Part shown: piece by piece, positions 59,140 to 64,000 of the stretch
Layout: each line of letters starts with the position of its first letter
Numbering within the stretch: position 1 is the stretch's first letter
Assembly: GCA_032622095.1 (NCBI GenBank)
Contig: CP136063.1
Location: 182,509,956-182,573,955 of the forward strand
Source: Siphonodentalium dalli
Lineage: Eukaryota > Mollusca > Scaphopoda > Gadilida > Siphonodentaliidae
DNA: 64,000 bases
Direction: 5' to 3'
The notes under the pieces: model-generated
Told to the model about the DNA's origin: nothing
The model's database searches: none
What the model saw: only the letters and a program-made list of their open reading frames with translations
Made by a program: the position numbers and the translations under genes

Positions 59140-59830
59140 ATTCCCCCACCAGCCCAGCACTTACATGACAAAAAAAAATCAATGTATGGTTTTATTGCTT
59201 ATTTTGCTTTATATAGTCATGAAACAGCGAGAAATTAAATTCTTCTGAGAAAAAGTTTTTATAGTTGGGGTGGGGGGGAGGGAAATGTCCAGGTCAGGAT
59301 ATCCCCCCCCCCCAATCCAGCACCAACAAGACAAAAAATCATCTTATGGTTTTATCGCTTATTTTGCTTTATATACCGGTATTCATGAAACAGCGAGAAA
59401 TTAACTTCTTCTGAGAAAAGGTTTTTAGAGTCAGCGTTTGTTTGGGGTGGGGGGATGTCCACTCCAGTCATTTCCCCCACCCCAAACCTTGACCCAAACA
59501 ACTTTTTCTCAAAAGAAGTTAATTTCTGGCTATTTCATGACTAAATAAAGCAAAATAAGCGATAAAACCATAAGATTATTTTTTTGTCATGTAGGTGAGG
59601 TGGGGGGGGGGGATATCCTGACCTGGGTATCTCCCCCACCCTAAGCCCTGACTCAAACAACTTTTTCTCGCCGTTTCATGACTATATAAAGCAAAATAAG
59701 CAATAAAACCATAAGATAATGTTTTTGTCATGTAGGTGCTGGGCCGGGCGGGGGATCCTGACCTGGACATCTCCCCCACCCTAAGCCCTGACTCAAACAA
59801 CTTTTTCTCAGAAGAAACTTTTAGTCATTC
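59140..59830. repeat. Cluster of direct and inverted ~115-190 bp repeats
   Basis: Units contain TTTTTGTCATGTAGGTG, G/C-tract strings such as GGATATCCTGACCTGG, CTTTTTCTCAGAAGAA and TTTATTTTGCTTTATATAG. Orientation flips near 59,450, giving a broad palindrome. Confidence 0.85.
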
Positions 59831-59837
59831 CTTTTAT

Positions 59838-60770
59838 TTAACAGTTCAGACTCCTCGAAAAGAAGCCATAGCACTTATTAGACTTATAATGCAGCATTCA
59901 GTTGTTCAACCAGACTTGTAAATTCATGTCCAGATTGATGTTGTACATATATGTGCATTGTATACTTAAATGGTTTTATTTCTATTTTCAGTATCAGATA
60001 CTTCAGATCTACAAGCTGCTTTAATATCGCACAAACTATCAGAAGTTCAACTCTGATCTGACATGTACTGGTTTCTGACTAAATTTGCAAAATGGTGTCA
60101 GACAACTTCATTGAACCGGTGTAAAATTCACATTCTCAAGCAGTAATTAAATGGAACTGTTGTATCATGTCTGACTATGATGACACACAGGTCAAAGCCA
60201 ATATTTTCTATGTGTCCCTATGAGCTCTCATGATGGAATGTGTGCTACTGGCACAGACAATATCGACATGAACTGACAAAACCGGAACCGAGATTGTTAA
60301 AGAATTGGCCATTCCAGCTTCCTCATAATACCGTACTAGAATGAAGTGTTGGGAAATGCAAGATATAGGAAACACTTTCTTTCCAAATTATTTGAAGTAG
60401 TCCTATGTGCAATGGATACCTTTGTGGTGGAGGCAATGCAAGGCTTCCACGTGTACATTGCACATATTGTGATTCTTGAACCTGTCGTCACAAAATGAAA
60501 TCACACAGGACGCTGATGCATATTTCTTTGCTCCAGTGCAAAACATCTTATAAATATACAGGCTATTTATTCACTTGTTCTAAAGAAAATATATACTCCT
60601 TCAATTCTGAAGAGCATAACTCTTGTTGTATAACAGTATAACGTTTGGAAGACGCCATGTAATTTACACTTGAAGGTGTATGTCTTACAGAAAGTGTAAT
60701 CAAAGAAGACACAAAGACTCCTAGATGATGTGATTGCCTTCTGATTAATAAAATATTGGTTCCAACAATA
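59838..60770 (+). other. Possible 3'-terminal exons of an unidentified + strand gene
   Basis: A TTTAACAG acceptor at 59,837 is followed by an open segment (TPRKEAIALIRLIMQHSVVQPD) ending before GTAAAT at 59,921. A second acceptor TTTTCAG near 59,992 precedes a short segment open in one frame as SDTSDLQAALISHKLSEVQL then stop. A 3'UTR-like stretch with AATAAA near 60,749 follows. The phases of the two segments do not match for the better-looking frame, so the model is doubtful. No family recognised. Confidence 0.25.
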
Positions 60771-61004
60771 TGATCACAATATTTTTAACTAATTCCAAAA
60801 TCACCAACAAACCAGAATATCACAATGGGGTATATTGTTATAAGAATGAAATACCGGTAGTATTATTTTTATTCTTGCCATGCTTGTCATGTGCCAGGGG
60901 ACTGAGTTGAGCCATAAATACCAATAGGCCAAGCTGATTGTAATTGGGCCTCCCTACCAAACCTGTTTACCCCCACCAAACTCTAGTTTAGCACACATAC
61001 TATA

Positions 61005-61735
61005 TACACCTGTCAGTAAGCCCACCCTCGAAGATAAGCCCAATCTGGGGTTTTACCCTAAATAAAACATGGGATGGTCCTCGTAGATAAGCCCACCCTC
61101 ATTTTTGAACATTTGGAAGGTGAATACAATCACATCTTTCGGATCCTGTATAATAGGAGAAGATAGTCAAGCACATCTGTGCTTTTATTTATTTTTTCAG
61201 TTGTTTTTCTTAAATAATAAAGATGAATAATAGTACACACTTGTGTTAATTTTGTTGTGAATTATACACATCTTATTCTGTTCTTAGTTGTTGGATCAAT
61301 CAGAGGCATCAAATTAATAAAGTCAAAGGATGTGTCACTTACTGTTCACCTGCATCTCACTGTTTTGTTTGTATAAGAATTACAAGTAGCTTGAATAATA
61401 AGCATTAGTGTAACGCAATTAACTTGTGAACTCATCATACAACCCTATTGTGTTAACAAATTAATCCCAAAATCTACAACCTTAATCAAATTGACCCCAA
61501 ATTGATCTGTCTATCACTGTTTCTGGTTATTATCATGTGATTTTATCTTCTCAATAGTATAAATAAAACACATTATTTATACCTTTATAATATGAATGTA
61601 GGTTGGCACATGAAGGCTAACTGAATGTTTGCACATGGGGGGTGGGTCCTCGTGAGTAAGCCCAGTACCCATTTTTTTTATCAAAAACGTGCACGAGCCC
61701 CCCGCCCCCCCCCGCCTTGGTGACAGGTGTATAAA
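61005..61735. mobile_element. MITE-like element with TACACCTGTCA ends
   Basis: Ends TACACCTGTCA / TGACAGGTGTA flanked by TA, with internal repeats of AAGCCCACCCTC near both ends. Coordinates are approximate. Confidence 0.65.
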
Positions 61736-61864
61736 GTATTAAAATGTGTTGATTTATCAGTAATTTAGTTCAGTGTTTAACTTCTTTAGAAGGTATGAAT
61801 TCGTGGTTGATGTATACATGGAAATTATCCCAGGACAAATACAAACAATATCAGTGATATTTTA

Positions 61865-61918
61865 AGCATTGTAGTGATTTTATATCACTACACGTAGTGA
61901 TTTTATATCACTACACGG
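61865..61918. repeat. Short tandem/hairpin repeat
   Basis: GTGATTTTATATCACTACAC is repeated about twice; each unit is itself near-palindromic. Confidence 0.85.
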
Positions 61919-62149
61919 CTTAAAATGTCCAGTGTTTTTGGTTAACTCGATGAGTTGCCAAGATGAAATTTCGCGATTCAGCTGAAGGAACTGTGTTAGC
62001 CAGCGCCTGTCTTGCAGAAATGTAGAGCCAGTTGGTCAGTTGGAGATGTGTGCAGAGCGTGTGGTAATCACAACAGTACAGTGTGTTACTGGCCGAAACT
62101 TTATGACGTGCGATCACGTAAGGATACCACGTAGGGTATTTCACTGATT

Positions 62150-62575
62150 GTCCTATCCTTACGCAATTGCACTCGTCCTATAAACTTGCGATAGTAACAC
62201 ACCCATGCCGTTTTGTGTACGTATTTCATACCAACGTATCATATTGTTATATATAGTGGCAAGTGCGTCCATATGCTTGTGACATAAAATGTGGCAAGAG
62301 TCTGCTAAGTTGTAAGGCATTGCTATTTCTTAATTTCACAATGCATTCTAGACTTGGGATGTGTCAAGCTATCATTACGCCATTACACTTGTCCTATCAA
62401 CTTGCGACATGAACACAGACATGCGTTTTTGTATATATATTTCATACCGATCATGTGGTATTGATACAATGGCAAGTGCGTCCATATGCCTGCGACATAC
62501 ACTATAGCAATAATCTGTTAATCCGTTAATATAGTTTAATCATGGCTATATCCAAATTTCACAATGCGTTCCTAA
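62150..62575. repeat. Diverged direct duplication of about 205 bp
   Basis: The order TTGTCCTAT, ACTTGCGA, TATTTCATACC, GGCAAGTGCGTCCATATGC, AATTTCACAATGC occurs twice (62,150-62,350 and 62,370-62,575). Confidence 0.8.
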
Positions 62576-62829
62576 GTAGGAATCTATCGAAATTCCGGAA
62601 GGAGTGTCCACATGGTTGCGATATTGATCAACGCATCCTAGAATACAAACTGAAGTTATTTACTGATGTAGTAGCACAGTTTAAAAATGATAGATGTAGG
62701 AACGTATTGAAAACAATAAAAACAAAATCCAGTTTTAAAGTTGTGACAACCAGTAATTTGGTGCAATGTTTTCGATATATTCAGGGTTATCAACACGAAT
62801 ATATTGTTAGATATATACATGTAGTGTAG
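62542..62829 (+). CDS. Hypothetical ORF, 95 codons
   Basis: Opens at ATG 62,542, closes at TAG 62,829. The product is basic (many Lys/Arg) with the motif RKECPHGCDIDQ and helix-like segments. I recognise no family. Its start lies in the second unit of the 205 bp duplication, and its downstream flank joins a dispersed repeat, so it may be chance or a transposon fragment; it may also be a first exon. Confidence 0.25.
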   Translation: MAISKFHNAFLSRNLSKFRKECPHGCDIDQRILEYKLKLFTDVVAQFKNDRCRNVLKTIKTKSSFKVVTTSNLVQCFRYIQGYQHEYIVRYIHVV

Positions 62830-62849
62830 ATGTTACGGGAAAAGTGTCT

Positions 62850-64000
62850 CACAAAAGTACAACCTCTTGTAAAGTTCTTTTCGAACACGGAAAGAAATGT
62901 CATTATTTTCTGTATCGATGCCAAAGCATGCAATTGCAACGACTTGTTTTGATACCGCGAGATTATTTAAAAGCGATTATTAATATAATATTACTTTGGA
63001 ACGCAAACCGCCATGCATGTTCATTTAATCTACGTGGGCTTTATTACGTTTACGTATGGTCATATTAACCATTTTATTGTAATAACGTATGGTGATAGAT
63101 ATAAGTTATAAATATACATGTTTTAAATAATAATCTTAGCTATAATGTGTTGACGGTAGGAGTCATAGTAAATATATGCGCAATGTAATAATGCATGACA
63201 TAATACAAATTATGAAGATAATTTTGATGAGTGACCTTTCTTCATCATTGCTCTGAAAGTAGTACATCTTTGCAAATATTAGGTATGAAAGGATAGGGGT
63301 TCAATTTATGTTTTTAAATCGAATGTGGCATATTGCAGCCTTGACCTCGCGATGATTTAGCATCAATCTGATGAGGAATGTTTCTATGACAGAACACGTG
63401 TTTGTAACGCTTAGCGTTGGTGGATTTTTAAATTATCCATGACAAATTTGGTATGTAAGGAGAGGGCAAAATAGATTTGTTTCCGATGCGTGCTTCGCAA
63501 TTGACATGTGCCGGGATGGCCGAACTATTCAGTGTTATTAAATACATTTATATAATTAATCATAGACGTTGCACGGGACGTGTCAATGTTTACGGATATG
63601 TTAATCGTTCATGGTAAATCGATATTTAGGGATAGAGTGAAAATAGATAATTCACACGTAGGTATGTGGCACATGACTTCCTGACTAGGAGACATTAGTC
63701 TGGTTCATCTATGGACATTAGGGATTGTGACACATTGTATTGCCAAGCAAGTGCTTGTAGAATAGGCATTGATAATTGGTGGACTTTCCAATTATTCGTG
63801 ACGAATTGAGTATTTTAAAATAGAACTGTTCGGAGTGCACGTATTTGGCATATGACATATCCATACCCCGGTAACCGGAACTGGTGATAGCGGAGACGGG
63901 TGATAGCAGAGGAGCCACAATATGTGTTTTCACACCAAAATTGGTAAAAGACATAATTAATTGAGAAAGGAATAGCCCAGTCATCCAAAAATGTGTTTCA
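62850..64000. other. Right edge of window, mostly unrecognised
   Basis: 62,850-63,020 is a diverged relative of the repeat at 43,110-43,200 and 45,430-45,540 (TTTTGATACCGCGA...GGAACGCAAACCGCCATGCA). Nothing else is recognised. Confidence 0.45.

Overview
The window is animal nuclear DNA: AT-rich, mostly non-coding, with GT-AG introns, dispersed non-LTR retrotransposon remnants, many MITE-type inverted repeats and several minisatellites. No prokaryotic feature (operon, ribosome binding site) is visible. The gene content and repeat style suggest a marine invertebrate, but the sequence alone does not let me choose between, for example, a mollusc, a cephalochordate and a hemichordate.

The one clearly recognisable long gene is on the + strand: a voltage-gated proton channel (Hv1/HVCN1 family). 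Six exons between 19,389 and 43,929 join in phase and encode 289 residues covering S1 to S4, the cytoplasmic coiled coil and the stop codon. The true first exon(s) upstream of 19,389 were not identified with confidence. The channel keeps the S1 aspartate, the S2 Phe/Glu charge-transfer pair, the S3 aspartates and the RxWRxxR S4 motif. Its S1-S2 extracellular loop is very long, rich in His and Asp, and carries six N-glycosylation sequons; the S3-S4 histidine of the mammalian zinc site is replaced by Ala. The introns (1.8 to 7.6 kb) are filled with transposon debris.

A second gene is on the - strand at 52,282-52,735: the last exon of a GNAT-fold N-acetyltransferase of a type best known from fungi and bacteria. 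Weaker coding candidates are a GC-rich compact transcription unit at 36,780-37,410 inside Hv1 intron 5, possible terminal exons of a + strand gene at 59,838-60,770, and a 95-codon ORF at 62,542-62,829.

The rest is repeats. 1-9,120: palindromic MITE ends, a ~130 bp tandem array with nuclear-receptor-like half sites, three copies of an element ending in a 16 bp minisatellite, a piggyBac-like MITE with a visible empty site, a SINE-like fragment and a ~135 bp degenerate satellite. 11,821-13,491: a 19 bp minisatellite of ~88 copies. 14,103-16,215, 19,800-21,470, 40,430-41,860 and 52,801-56,450: four copies of a retroelement that carries a zinc-knuckle ORF1 but no reverse transcriptase; the last copy is split by a 5'-truncated LINE and by a tiny hAT-like MITE. 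23-26 kb, 31-32 kb and 44-50 kb: a family of paired ~72 bp hairpins, partly delimited by piggyBac-like TTAA/CCC ends. 28.9-29.7 kb and 46.5-46.7 kb: a Tc1/mariner-like MITE, one copy carrying a Harbinger-like insertion. 57-62 kb: further MITEs, palindromic duplications and tandem repeats.
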